Source of the DNA: Chitinophaga sp. H8
GTDB lineage: Bacteria > Bacteroidota > Bacteroidia > Chitinophagales > Chitinophagaceae
DNA: 64,000 nt
Assembly: GCF_040567655.1 (NCBI RefSeq)
Contig: NZ_JBEXAC010000001.1
Location: forward strand, 2,418,001 to 2,482,000
Direction: 5' to 3'
Shown: piece after piece, positions 17,954-26,078 of the stretch
How positions within the stretch are numbered: position 1 is the stretch's first letter
Layout of the letters: each line of letters opens with the position of its first letter
Notes under the pieces: generated by a model
The model's input: only the letters and a program-made list of their open reading frames with translations
Database searches by the model: none
What the model was told of the DNA's origin: nothing
Position numbers and translations under genes: made by a program

Positions 17954-19297
17954 ATGCGCATCAATTTATATAAAATAGCCTTATTAGGAGCAGTACTGCT
18001 GGCTATCTTCCAGACAGGATGTAAAAAAGATCATATCAAGGATCCGGAATTTGGTACTGGCGACTATCCCCGGATCTATGATGAAACAAATACCTTCTTC
18101 TCTCCCATCCGTGTTATTAGCATGGGAGAAACAACCTCCTATAATAACCTGTCTTATTCACCGGCAGGTAAAGTAAAAATTGCATGGAAGGTAGATGATG
18201 AGGTAAAGTCGGCTGATACGGCCTTTTCCTTTACTCCCACCACGGGCGGTGAATTTACTATTTCCCTGGAAGTAGCGTTCAATGGATTGAAAAGTACCCG
18301 TAGCAGTAAAGTGCTTGTAAAGCCGGATACTTATACGCTCAAACCTTATGACAAGGTGGTATTGGCCTACTTGTCTGAAAACGGCACTGCCGCAGCCATC
18401 GATTTTGAAACGATTACACATGTGGCCTGCCAGTATGGGCGTGTAGCCGCAGATGGCGGACTGGATGTAAGTGCCGGTGAAAGTAATAGTAAAACCGATG
18501 AGGTAGTTGCACGCGCTCACCTTGCCGGCAGACAAGCATTACTGGGTATAGCAGGCCGGCTGTCGGGTATGGATGGCTGGGCACTCTATGGGGCCAGCGA
18601 TTTTGGCGACGCTATCCGCAAATCCGACATGCGGGCTATCCTTGTGGCAAACATAAAAGCCTATGTAACCGCTAAAAAACTGGATGGCGTAGATATTATG
18701 ATGAGTGATATCAATGTGGATCCCTATATCCCCCACCTGACATCACTACCTGCCTTTATAAGTGAACTAAAAGCAGCATTACCTGCCGATGCGCTTATCA
18801 CCGTTACTGTGGCTCCTTCCTGGCAACACTGGAGTTATCCCGATCTGTCGGCGGCCGACTGGGTACATGTACGTGCTTTTGAAGATGGCCTCCACGTGGG
18901 CGAACACGTGCCCAGGGGCCAGCCTTCCGGCTTTGATTATATGAAAACCGCAGCAGATATCTGGAAAAACTTTCACCTGCCCGCAGAGAAAATTGTAATA
19001 GGCATCCCCGCTTTTGGCCTGCGCTATAATGAAATTGATGATGAGGGGAATAACCTGGGCTGGGGCTCCTATGACTATATCACATTTAAAAATATACTGG
19101 AGCTGGACCCTACAGCTGGTGGAAAGGAAAAGATAGACCATGCCTTCGGGGTATATTATAATGGCGTACCACTGGTAAAGCAAAAAGCGGAATACATCAA
19201 AACCAGCTCCTTCAAGGGTGCTTACCTCTGGGCAGCGGATTATGATATCAAAGGAGATGGCTCCCTGCTGAAAACAATGTATACCGCACTCAAATAG
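17954..19297 (+). CDS. GH18-like surface lipoprotein with degenerate catalytic motif
   Basis: 447 residues with lipobox QTGC near residue 23. Residues ~35-125 form an Ig/PKD-like beta domain (VKIAWKVDDEVKSADTAFSF). Residues ~130-447 are a GH18 TIM barrel: VVLAYLSENGT (strand 1), ITHVACQYGRV (strand 2), the barrel-4 strand LDGVDIMMSDIN, VTVAPSWQHWSYPDLSAADW and IVIGIPAFGLRY, ending in FKGAYLWAADYDIKGDGSLL. The GH18 catalytic signature DGxDxDxE reads D244-G-V-D247-I-M249-M-S251: the third Asp is Met and the catalytic acid Glu is Ser. The protein is therefore predicted to bind rather than cleave, filling the surface glycan-binding protein slot downstream of SusC/SusD. Binding of GlcNAc-containing glycans is an inference from the fold. 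Confidence 0.85.
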   Translation: MRINLYKIALLGAVLLAIFQTGCKKDHIKDPEFGTGDYPRIYDETNTFFSPIRVISMGETTSYNNLSYSPAGKVKIAWKVDDEVKSADTAFSFTPTTGGEFTISLEVAFNGLKSTRSSKVLVKPDTYTLKPYDKVVLAYLSENGTAAAIDFETITHVACQYGRVAADGGLDVSAGESNSKTDEVVARAHLAGRQALLGIAGRLSGMDGWALYGASDFGDAIRKSDMRAILVANIKAYVTAKKLDGVDIMMSDINVDPYIPHLTSLPAFISELKAALPADALITVTVAPSWQHWSYPDLSAADWVHVRAFEDGLHVGEHVPRGQPSGFDYMKTAADIWKNFHLPAEKIVIGIPAFGLRYNEIDDEGNNLGWGSYDYITFKNILELDPTAGGKEKIDHAFGVYYNGVPLVKQKAEYIKTSSFKGAYLWAADYDIKGDGSLLKTMYTALK

Positions 19298-19323
19298 TAA
19301 TTTCACCCAAAAGCCCCCATAAT

Positions 19324-19350
19324 AGCAGGCCGGATTTATTCCGGTCTGCT
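19324..19350 (+). terminator. Terminator after the SusC/SusD/GH18-like operon
   Basis: An 11-bp stem (AGCAGGCCGGA at 19324-19334 with 19340-19350, one G-U pair, 5-nt loop) is followed by the T-containing CTATTTAC. It lies 26 bp after the GH18-like stop codon and before dinB. Confidence 0.6.
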
Positions 19351-19415
19351 CTATTTACGGTCGTTGTGTAATCGCCTGATATCCTGTACGTAGTAATTCT
19401 TTATATCTTTGTCAT

Positions 19416-20525
19416 GTGACGGAAGCATCAAATAACACCTTACGTAAGATCATCCATATTGATATGGATGCGTTTTATGCTTCGGTAGAGCAGCGGGATA
19501 ACCCCCTGTATCAAAATAAGCCGATTGTGGTGGGTGGTTCACCGGAAGGCCGTGGAGGCGTAGTCGCAACTGCCAGCTATGAAGCCCGTAAGTTTGGGAT
19601 ACGTTCCGCCATGTCATCCAAAAGGGCACAACAACTTTGTCCAGATGCTATTTTCGTGAGGCCCCGCTTTGCTGCCTACAAGGAAGCTTCTCAAAAGATC
19701 AGAGAGATATTTCAACGTTATACAGATCTGATCGAGCCTCTTTCCCTTGATGAAGCCTACCTGGATGTTACGATAGATAAACAAAACATCGGCTCTGCTA
19801 TTGCTATCGCCAAACTTATTAAACAGGCTATTAAGGATGAACTTCAACTCACCGCATCTGCTGGTGTTTCCATCAATAAATTTGTTGCTAAGATTGCTTC
19901 TGATCTGAACAAACCTGATGGACTCACCTTTATTGCCCCGGCACAGATCGAAGCGTTCATGGAAAAGCTGCCGGTAGAAAAGTTCTTCGGCGTAGGAAAG
20001 GTAACGGCAGAGAAAATGAAAAGCATGCAGCTATTTACAGGTGCCGATCTGAAAAAACTCACAGAGGCTGCATTAAAACAACACTTCGGAAAAGTAGGCG
20101 CCTTTTATTACCAGATAGTCCGGGGTATTGACAACAGGGCTGTACAGCCACACCGGGAAACAAAATCCCTGGGGGCCGAAGATACTTTTCCTTTTGACCT
20201 GACCGATATGGAAACCATGAGTGTAGAACTGGATAAAATTGCACTCGTGGTATTCGACCGGCTGCAACGTCATCAGCTGAAAGGCCGTACTATTACCCTT
20301 AAAGTAAAATACCATGATTTCAAACAGATCACCCGTAATCAATCATTTGCTGAACCGATAGGTGATCTGGAAACCATAGCTGCCACCGCCAAATCTTTGC
20401 TGGCGGCATCTGATATCACGGATAAAAAAATCCGCCTGCTAGGCATTACGCTGTCCAATTTCGGAGAATTTATGCCTAAGCCTAAAAACCCTGATCACCC
20501 GGAACAACTTAAGTTGTTTCCATAA
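19416..20525 (+). CDS. dinB: DNA polymerase IV (Y-family translesion polymerase)
   Basis: 369 residues starting at GTG 19416. The Y-family palm residues are seen: Asp16 and Asp18 in HIDMDAFYASVEQRD, and Asp112-Glu113 in PLSLDEAYLDV, which together bind the two metal ions. VVATASYEARKFGIRSAM is the fingers/steric-gate region, and FFGVGKVTAEKM is the thumb HhH motif. The little-finger domain covers residues ~240-345. The C-terminus ends in EQLKLFP, a canonical QLxLF sliding-clamp-binding motif. It makes error-prone bypass synthesis over damaged bases. A TAnnTTTG-like box (TATCTTTG, 19404-19411) ends only 4 bp before the start, so the message may be leaderless. The gene stands alone. Confidence 0.95.
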   Translation: MTEASNNTLRKIIHIDMDAFYASVEQRDNPLYQNKPIVVGGSPEGRGGVVATASYEARKFGIRSAMSSKRAQQLCPDAIFVRPRFAAYKEASQKIREIFQRYTDLIEPLSLDEAYLDVTIDKQNIGSAIAIAKLIKQAIKDELQLTASAGVSINKFVAKIASDLNKPDGLTFIAPAQIEAFMEKLPVEKFFGVGKVTAEKMKSMQLFTGADLKKLTEAALKQHFGKVGAFYYQIVRGIDNRAVQPHRETKSLGAEDTFPFDLTDMETMSVELDKIALVVFDRLQRHQLKGRTITLKVKYHDFKQITRNQSFAEPIGDLETIAATAKSLLAASDITDKKIRLLGITLSNFGEFMPKPKNPDHPEQLKLFP

Positions 20526-20534
20526 ATAAATTCA

Positions 20535-22745
20535 TTACAACCCACCCTTATTAGACACATCATTATTATTAATACCTCTTTTGGTCTTTTTAATACCTCC
20601 TTTGAGTTGACCCAGCCTGATGTCTGCACTCAGACTGAAATTCCGGAAATATTCACGAGACAGGGAGCTTTCATAAAAACTTTTTCCTGTTGTTGCTACC
20701 CGGTTATTCCGGTAAGTTGAAAATGGATTATTAACGGTTGCAGAAAGGGCTATATTCCCGCCCAACAGCTCTTTAGAAAGCGTAAAGGAAGACGTAATAA
20801 CACGGTTGGAAATTGCTTGTAACGAAACAATATTGGGGCCAATAGCTGTAACGTTGACCATAAAACGCCATCCTTTATCAAACTTATGACTGCTGGATAG
20901 GTTGATGTTATATAAAAGGCTGTTGGTGCGCATAATAGCACCATCACTTTCGCCTTCCAACTTCACATAAGTGAGATTGGTATTCAATCCAAGGTTCCAG
21001 TTTTTGATAACAGGATAACCCAGACTGATATACCCAAGGATGGCATCCCCTTTTCCTACATTGGCAAAAGTAGCCACCATCACATTCCTGGTGGAATCAA
21101 AGGTGGTTATTCCAAGATCAAGGTTATTAAAGAAGGAATATCCAAGGCCCACATTAATATTAAATTTACCGGATTTCCCATATCCAAGGGTAAGGTTATT
21201 CATTAATGAAGGGGCCAGATTAGGGTTTCCCATAGATTCATAATTTGGATTAGCCCGGTTAACATAAGGGTTTAGCTTATGGATACCTGGTCTTTTTATA
21301 CGCCTGGTAAATCCGAAGTTAAGGCTGTTACTGTTGTCTATCCTGTACCCAACTGCCACCGCAGGAATTAGATGTAGGAAACGCTGACGTACCTTCGAAC
21401 GGGTTGAAATAAAATCTACGTCTGTAGCAGTTTGTTCCAGACGTACCCCCGCCTTTACCGACCATTTTTTCGCCGTAAAATTATAGGAGTTATAAATGCT
21501 GAATACGTTTTGATGATTATCAAACTGGTTACTGGCACTCGAATCCAATTCAAACGACTTGCTGACTTCATCCAGGTTGTAATGTTGATAATCGCTTTTA
21601 TTAATCCTGAAGATCCCCTTAACACCGGCTTCTATAAGAAGTTTTTTTAAAGGATGTACATAATCGATCTGTACAGTTTGTTCCGAAGCTTTGCCATCAT
21701 TAAACTGCCGGTAGCCTGGCAGGACATAGTTCACCCTGTTAATGATGCTTACATTGTTCGTCAGGTCATTATTGTTATTACTGTAATTGTAGGAAAAAGT
21801 GAGTAATCTGTTTTTATCTGCTTTAAACCCTGACTGATAATTAATGCCCGCCTCTATATTATAGGTTTTGTTTCTGGAGTCATTGAAAAAAACATACCCT
21901 TCAACCAATGCTCCTTCGCTCATTAATGCGGAATGGCGGTTATTGTCAGCATCGCCTTGATTCATATTGGTGCTGAACGATGCGAAAACCAGGTGGAGGC
22001 TATCTATTTCATAACTGATCTCCGTACCCAGATAACCTGCGCGGCTCTTTGTTTTGTCCTGCCCCTGCTGCACAAAGCTGGTGGGTTGCTCAGTTATAGT
22101 ATTTCTGTAATTGTCAATATTAATAGCAGGGGTGTTATTCATGCTGCCACCTCCAAAAACAGCTATCCCCAAACGACCTTGTCTGGCTGCAAAGGAACCT
22201 CCGACACCCGGACCTCCCTGCGGGAACTTCTCACTCAGGTTGATCACACCATTTATTCCATCCGTTGTTTTTTTAACAAGTATAATGTTGATGATCCCGG
22301 CAAGTCCTTCCGCATCATATTTAGCGGGAGGTGTGGTAATCACTTCAATCTCTTTTATAGAGGAGGCTGGCATGCTGCCCAACACTTCTTTAGGATTGTG
22401 GGTCAACATACCTGAGGGTTTGCCGTTGATGAATATTTTATAACTGGAATTACCTTTCAGCAGCATGTTATTACTGGCGTCCAGGGATAGAAAGGGAATT
22501 TTACGCATCATTTCCAGTACACTTTTCGATCTGCTGTCCGGATCTGCCTGGAGATCGTAAATAATGCGGTCGGCCTCCTGCCGGATAACGGGTTTTTGAG
22601 CCCTGACATTTACTTCCCCCAGTGTTTTTACCTGCTGGGTACCGGAATTTTGTAAAGCAGATGGTGCTGTTTGTCCAGTGGCATTTTCATACTGGCATAG
22701 CAAGGTCAGCACGCAGACAATAAATGACTGGCACAGTGTTTTCAT
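20535..22745 (-). CDS. TonB-dependent receptor-like outer-membrane beta-barrel protein
   Basis: 736 residues. A signal peptide (cleavage near residue 24, ENATGQ) precedes a plug domain without the usual beta-sandwich: NVRAQKPVIRQEADRIIYDL, VLEMMRKIPFLSLDASNNML, YKIFINGKPSGML and IKEIEVITTPPAKYDAEGLAGIINIIL. The remainder is an OMP_b-brl_3-type barrel with alternating hydrophobic strands. The C-terminus is unusual: it ends in a Lys/Asn-rich, non-aromatic tail (RGINNNDVSNKGGL) instead of a terminal aromatic residue. Such proteins are often linked to ECF sigma modules in Bacteroidota, and a DUF6249 gene lies 62 bp upstream on the same strand. Substrate unknown. It overlaps nothing and converges with dinB (9 bp apart). 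Confidence 0.88.
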   Translation of the reverse strand: MKTLCQSFIVCVLTLLCQYENATGQTAPSALQNSGTQQVKTLGEVNVRAQKPVIRQEADRIIYDLQADPDSRSKSVLEMMRKIPFLSLDASNNMLLKGNSSYKIFINGKPSGMLTHNPKEVLGSMPASSIKEIEVITTPPAKYDAEGLAGIINIILVKKTTDGINGVINLSEKFPQGGPGVGGSFAARQGRLGIAVFGGGSMNNTPAINIDNYRNTITEQPTSFVQQGQDKTKSRAGYLGTEISYEIDSLHLVFASFSTNMNQGDADNNRHSALMSEGALVEGYVFFNDSRNKTYNIEAGINYQSGFKADKNRLLTFSYNYSNNNNDLTNNVSIINRVNYVLPGYRQFNDGKASEQTVQIDYVHPLKKLLIEAGVKGIFRINKSDYQHYNLDEVSKSFELDSSASNQFDNHQNVFSIYNSYNFTAKKWSVKAGVRLEQTATDVDFISTRSKVRQRFLHLIPAVAVGYRIDNSNSLNFGFTRRIKRPGIHKLNPYVNRANPNYESMGNPNLAPSLMNNLTLGYGKSGKFNINVGLGYSFFNNLDLGITTFDSTRNVMVATFANVGKGDAILGYISLGYPVIKNWNLGLNTNLTYVKLEGESDGAIMRTNSLLYNINLSSSHKFDKGWRFMVNVTAIGPNIVSLQAISNRVITSSFTLSKELLGGNIALSATVNNPFSTYRNNRVATTGKSFYESSLSREYFRNFSLSADIRLGQLKGGIKKTKRGINNNDVSNKGGL

Positions 22746-22807
22746 ATATGCGGTAATTAGACGGTAACTGCTACAGGGTAAGCGGGCTTAATAAAATAAT
22801 ATGGGGA

Positions 22808-23143
22808 TTAAATTTCTTTATCCTTCCGGATGAGCAGGAAATAAGTGAGGAAGCCTGCACCGATAAATATTACTTCAACACCCCAGGGAATGGGAGATGT
22901 TTCTGCCTCAAAAGGAAGCAGTCCGATAACCACAAGACCTATCCCTCCAAAGAGAAAAAGAATACCCCATTTGAGAGAGGACACCTTATTGCCTTGTTTG
23001 GTCAGCAGGCGGAGATACTGCTCATCCAGCTTCCCTGATCTGATAATACGTCTTTTGAGGAGATAATTCATAAACTCCATCCCCACTACAGCGATGATAC
23101 CGGTAACCGCCGTGATCATAAAAAAACCGAATAATGCTTCCAT
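22808..23143 (-). CDS. Small membrane protein, DUF6249-like
   Basis: 111 residues with three predicted membrane segments: ALFGFFMITAVTGIIAVVGM (about 3-22), WGILFLFGGIGLVVIGLLPF (about 59-78) and PWGVEVIFIGAGFLTYFLLI (about 85-104). A charged cytosolic loop between the first two (LLKRRIIRSGKLDEQYLRLL) is typical of the DUF6249 family, which in Bacteroidota often sits beside ECF sigma genes. It is divergent from the ECF sigma gene at 23335 and 62 bp upstream of the barrel protein on its own strand, so it may belong to either unit. No enzymatic motif is present. The family name is given from recall and is less certain than the topology. Confidence 0.65.
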   Translation of the reverse strand: MEALFGFFMITAVTGIIAVVGMEFMNYLLKRRIIRSGKLDEQYLRLLTKQGNKVSSLKWGILFLFGGIGLVVIGLLPFEAETSPIPWGVEVIFIGAGFLTYFLLIRKDKEI

Positions 23144-23200
23144 AACTTTATTTTTCGTGTGAATATTTGCTTGTTACAATCAGTAGTCACATAAAAGAAT

Positions 23201-23260
23201 AAAAAGGTTGCAGAATATCCTAAAAAAAGGTTGCAACATTTTGAAAGTGCATGGTGTCTT
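23201..23260 (+). promoter_or_regulatory. Direct repeat and candidate ECF-type promoter upstream of the sigma gene
   Basis: Two copies of AAAAAGGTTGCA start at 23201 and 23224, a 23-bp period. The second continues as TTGCAAC, then 18 bp later GTC (GGTGTCTT, 23253-23260), a layout like ECF promoters with a TGCAAC-type -35 and a GTC-containing -10. This would allow the sigma factor at 23335 to direct its own transcription. The same elements read in the opposite direction (TGCAACC followed by T's) face the DUF6249 gene. All of this is inference from spacing and symmetry. Confidence 0.4.
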
Positions 23261-23334
23261 CTTAATAATAATGATAAGGAAATGAAAACAATTTTTTTTA
23301 TACATTTAAGTATCGGGCCTTTATCTGCTAGTTA

Positions 23335-23904
23335 ATGTTTAATGAAAGAGAAATTATTTCGCGGATATTAAACGGTGATTTGCAAGCCTTTGAATTATTG
23401 GTAAAACAATATCAACAACTTGTATTTTACATCGTTAACAAACTCGTAAAGGAGCAGCCTGATACGGAAGATATTTCTCAGGAAGTATTCATTAAGGTGT
23501 ATGAAAACCTCCGGAATTTTTCCTTTAAATCGAAGTTATCTACCTGGATAGCAAGTATTGCCTACCGTACTGCACTGAATCATATCAGGGATAATAAAAA
23601 AGCCCGGATAATGCATTCCGGGGAGGATATAGCAGATTTTTACTTTACCACCGAAACTCCGGAACGGCTATCAGAACAAAAGGACATTACCGCTTATATT
23701 AACAAGCTGATAGCTGAGATGCCGCTACCGTATAAAAGTGTACTCACCTTATATCATATGAACGAGCTTTCTTATCAGGAAATTGAGCAGATCACAGGAA
23801 TGCCGGAGGGTACAGTAAAAAATTATCTGTTCAGAGCGCGTAAACTTTTAAAAGATAAACTTAAATCTTGTTTAAAAGATGAATACATCAGAAAACCAGA
23901 CTGA
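23335..23904 (+). CDS. ECF RNA polymerase sigma-70 factor (SigW/RpoE-like)
   Basis: 189 residues. Region 2 is clear: LQAFELLVKQYQQLVFYIVNKL and EDISQEVFIKVYENLRNFSFKSKLSTWIASIAYRTALNHIRD, including the -10-recognition helix. Region 4 is LPYKSVLTLYHMNELSYQEIEQITGMPEGTVKNYLFRARKLLKDKL, with the -35-binding helix-turn-helix. Its last 26 bp overlap the next gene, a two-helix membrane protein that is the likely anti-sigma factor. It is a different ECF group from the FecI-like factor at 10876 and is not linked to a SusC gene. Regulon and stimulus are unknown; envelope stress is a reasonable guess given the membrane partners. Confidence 0.92.
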   Translation: MFNEREIISRILNGDLQAFELLVKQYQQLVFYIVNKLVKEQPDTEDISQEVFIKVYENLRNFSFKSKLSTWIASIAYRTALNHIRDNKKARIMHSGEDIADFYFTTETPERLSEQKDITAYINKLIAEMPLPYKSVLTLYHMNELSYQEIEQITGMPEGTVKNYLFRARKLLKDKLKSCLKDEYIRKPD

Positions 23905-24322
23905 AAGAGCAATGCAGGAGTGGCTTGAAAAAACGTTGGAAAATGAGCTCCCTGCGGATGCAACTGCTTTTAACCAGGAAGAACAAAAAGAACTGGAAGC
24001 ATACCGGTTGTTGTTCAGGTCGCTGAATGAAAAACCGGCAGTGGGGCCCTCTTATGCTTTTTCGGCTAATGTCCTCACAAAAATACAGGCACGGAAAGAT
24101 TACAGTGTTAAGCTCAAATGGAGTTTTATGCTTCCCCTGGGCATTTTATTGGTGATAACCGTCACTTATATCGCCGCTGCTTATTTTCACAGCACTTTTG
24201 CCAACGCGGCCATTTCCCTGGTTACACAGTTCAGATGGCAATTCATCTTTGGAATTAGTTGCTTTTTAATTATTCAGTATCTCGATCAGCAATTAGTCAG
24301 AAAAAAAATCCTGCGCCACTAA
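23879..24322 (+). CDS. Membrane protein overlapping the sigma gene, putative anti-sigma factor
   Basis: 147 residues. The N-terminal ~85 residues are soluble and acidic/polar (MQEWLEKTLENELPADATAF), followed by two membrane helices: FMLPLGILLVITVTYIAAAY (about 83-102) and FRWQFIFGISCFLIIQYL (about 119-136), and a basic C-terminus. The gene starts inside the ECF sigma gene (26-bp overlap), which strongly suggests translational coupling and equimolar expression. I see no zinc-binding HxxxCxxC motif, so it is not a ZAS-type anti-sigma; the role is inferred from position and topology. A stem-loop follows at 24329. Confidence 0.7.
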   Translation: MNTSENQTERAMQEWLEKTLENELPADATAFNQEEQKELEAYRLLFRSLNEKPAVGPSYAFSANVLTKIQARKDYSVKLKWSFMLPLGILLVITVTYIAAAYFHSTFANAAISLVTQFRWQFIFGISCFLIIQYLDQQLVRKKILRH

Positions 24323-24328
24323 ATAATA

Positions 24329-24354
24329 CGGCCTGCAATATGCATTGCAGGCCG
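24329..24354. terminator. Stem-loop between convergent operons
   Basis: An 11-bp perfect stem (CGGCCTGCAAT, 24329-24339, with 24344-24354; loop ATGC) lies between the rightward sigma/anti-sigma pair and the leftward amino-sugar operon. There is no long T-run on either strand, although the minus side continues GTATTATTTAG. A shared, bidirectional transcript end is the likely role. Confidence 0.55.
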
Positions 24355-24375
24355 CTAAACATCCTTCAAACAGGA

Positions 24376-26022
24376 TCAAAGGGAAATACCCCTTTTCCAT
24401 GGAATGAAATCTTCCTGCCCATTGCGCACTGCCGCTACTTCAATATCTCCACTGGCTACCTGAATAATATAATCCAGGATTCTTTCCCCGGCAGCTTCCA
24501 CAGACTCTTTCCCATCAATAATATCTCCGGTATTAAGATCAATGATATCGTTCATTTTCCTGGCCAGGATACTATTAGTCGCAACTTTTACTACTGGCGC
24601 GATGGGATTACCGGTAGGCGTACCCAACCCCGTAGTAAACACGACTACATTCGCACCGGCTCCCACCTCGGCTGTGGTAGACTCCACATCATTACCGGGC
24701 GTACATAGCAAATTTAATCCTGCCCGGGTTACTTTTTCGGGGTAATCCAATACGGCTGTAACCGGAGAGCTTCCCCCCTTTCTGGCGGCACCTGCCGATT
24801 TCATCGCATCCGTAATCAACCCGTCTTTGATATTACCCGGAGAAGGGTTCATATCAAAACCAGAACCCACTTGCTGCGCCCGGAGGCTATATGTTTTTAT
24901 CAGGTCCGCAAAACGTACTGCGTTATCAGGATCTGTACAGCGGTCTATCAGGTTTTGTTCTACCCCGCACAGCTCAGGAAATTCGGCCAGTATCACCGCT
25001 CCTCCCATGGCTACCAGAAGATCTGAGGCATGCCCCAGCGCGGGATTAGCTGAGATACCGGAAAAACCATCAGAACCACCGCATTCCAGCCCCACGCACA
25101 ACTTACTGAGAGGTGCCGGCTGTCTTGTTAATGCATTCGCTGTGGCCATCCCTTCAAATGTCAGACGAATGGCCTCCTGCAATAACAACGATTCTGTACC
25201 TGTCTTTTGCTGGTCCAGGATGTATAACGGCTTATCAAAAGCAGGGTTTCTTTTCCTGATTTCTGCTTCCAGTATGGAAGCCTGTGCATTCTGGCATCCC
25301 AGACTTAACACCGTTGCACCTGCCACGTTAGGATGGGTGATGTATCCTGCCAGCAGTCCGCATAAGGTCTGCGCATCCTGGCGGGTGCCACCGCATCCAC
25401 CCTCATGCGTTAAAAACTTTACTCCTGTTACCTGCGGGAATAATCGTTCTACCTTACCTGGTACGGCATTGCTGCTGGTATAGTCTGAAACGGCTTGCCC
25501 GCCATTCCGGTATTGGGAGATCAGGTGACGGGTATACCCTGCGTAAGACTTTTTTTGTGCATAGCCCAATGGCTCCAGCAATGCTTCTTTCAGCGTATCT
25601 ACGTTACCGTTCTCACAAAACACCAGTGGAATAACCAGCCAGTAGTTGGCGGTGCCCACACTCCCATCGGACCGGTGGTATCCGTTGAAAGTACGGTGTT
25701 GCCATGCTGTAGTATCCGGAGCCTGCCAACTGATACTTTTTCCGGCATTCTCAAAACTACTGCTGGCATGTTTGGTATTTCCGGTTGTTAATAATTCGCC
25801 ATAAGCGATATCGCTGCCCGCTTTCCCCACCAGTACCCCGTACATGATTACATCTGCCCCTGCCGGTATAGGCACTGCTGCAAACTTGTGTTTGGCGGGA
25901 ATATTATTCACCGGCACATAACTATTACCCTCATACTTATATGTTGTTCCGGCGGTAAGGTCTGTAAGCGCCACTATCACATTGTCGGCCGGATGCGCTT
26001 TTAATATTTTCTGCTGCTCCAT
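24376..26022 (-). CDS. uxaA: UxaA-family hexonate dehydratase (altronate dehydratase-like)
   Basis: 548 residues from the chosen start at 26022 (MEQQKILKAHPADN); an earlier start at 26079 would overlap the nagA stop. Residues ~1-95 form an N-terminal SAF domain (DNVIVALTDLTAG, FAAVPIPAGADVIMYGVLVGKA), then the core with GYHRSDGSVGTANYWLVIPL, THEGGCGGTRQDAQTLCGLL, LSLGCQNAQ, VGLECGGSDGFSGISANPAL and the C-terminal VVVFTTGLGTPTGNPIAPVVKV. The family removes water from hexonates (altronate, galactarate) to 2-keto-3-deoxy acids using Fe2+. It ends an amino-sugar operon rather than a uronate operon and no UxaB/UxaC/KdgK-like gene is here, so its substrate may be an aldonate derived from amino sugars; this is inference. 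Confidence 0.85.
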   Translation of the reverse strand: MEQQKILKAHPADNVIVALTDLTAGTTYKYEGNSYVPVNNIPAKHKFAAVPIPAGADVIMYGVLVGKAGSDIAYGELLTTGNTKHASSSFENAGKSISWQAPDTTAWQHRTFNGYHRSDGSVGTANYWLVIPLVFCENGNVDTLKEALLEPLGYAQKKSYAGYTRHLISQYRNGGQAVSDYTSSNAVPGKVERLFPQVTGVKFLTHEGGCGGTRQDAQTLCGLLAGYITHPNVAGATVLSLGCQNAQASILEAEIRKRNPAFDKPLYILDQQKTGTESLLLQEAIRLTFEGMATANALTRQPAPLSKLCVGLECGGSDGFSGISANPALGHASDLLVAMGGAVILAEFPELCGVEQNLIDRCTDPDNAVRFADLIKTYSLRAQQVGSGFDMNPSPGNIKDGLITDAMKSAGAARKGGSSPVTAVLDYPEKVTRAGLNLLCTPGNDVESTTAEVGAGANVVVFTTGLGTPTGNPIAPVVKVATNSILARKMNDIIDLNTGDIIDGKESVEAAGERILDYIIQVASGDIEVAAVRNGQEDFIPWKRGISL

Positions 26023-26078
26023 CTTATACTGCTTCCTCGTTTTTAACCAATAATTTATATTTCCTGCTACACAACACA

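Noticed and set aside
24827..25483. 218-codon open frame on the + strand
   Set aside because: It lies wholly antisense to the UxaA-family gene, whose protein has clear family motifs; the antisense product has a Cys/Pro/Ser-rich, low-meaning composition.
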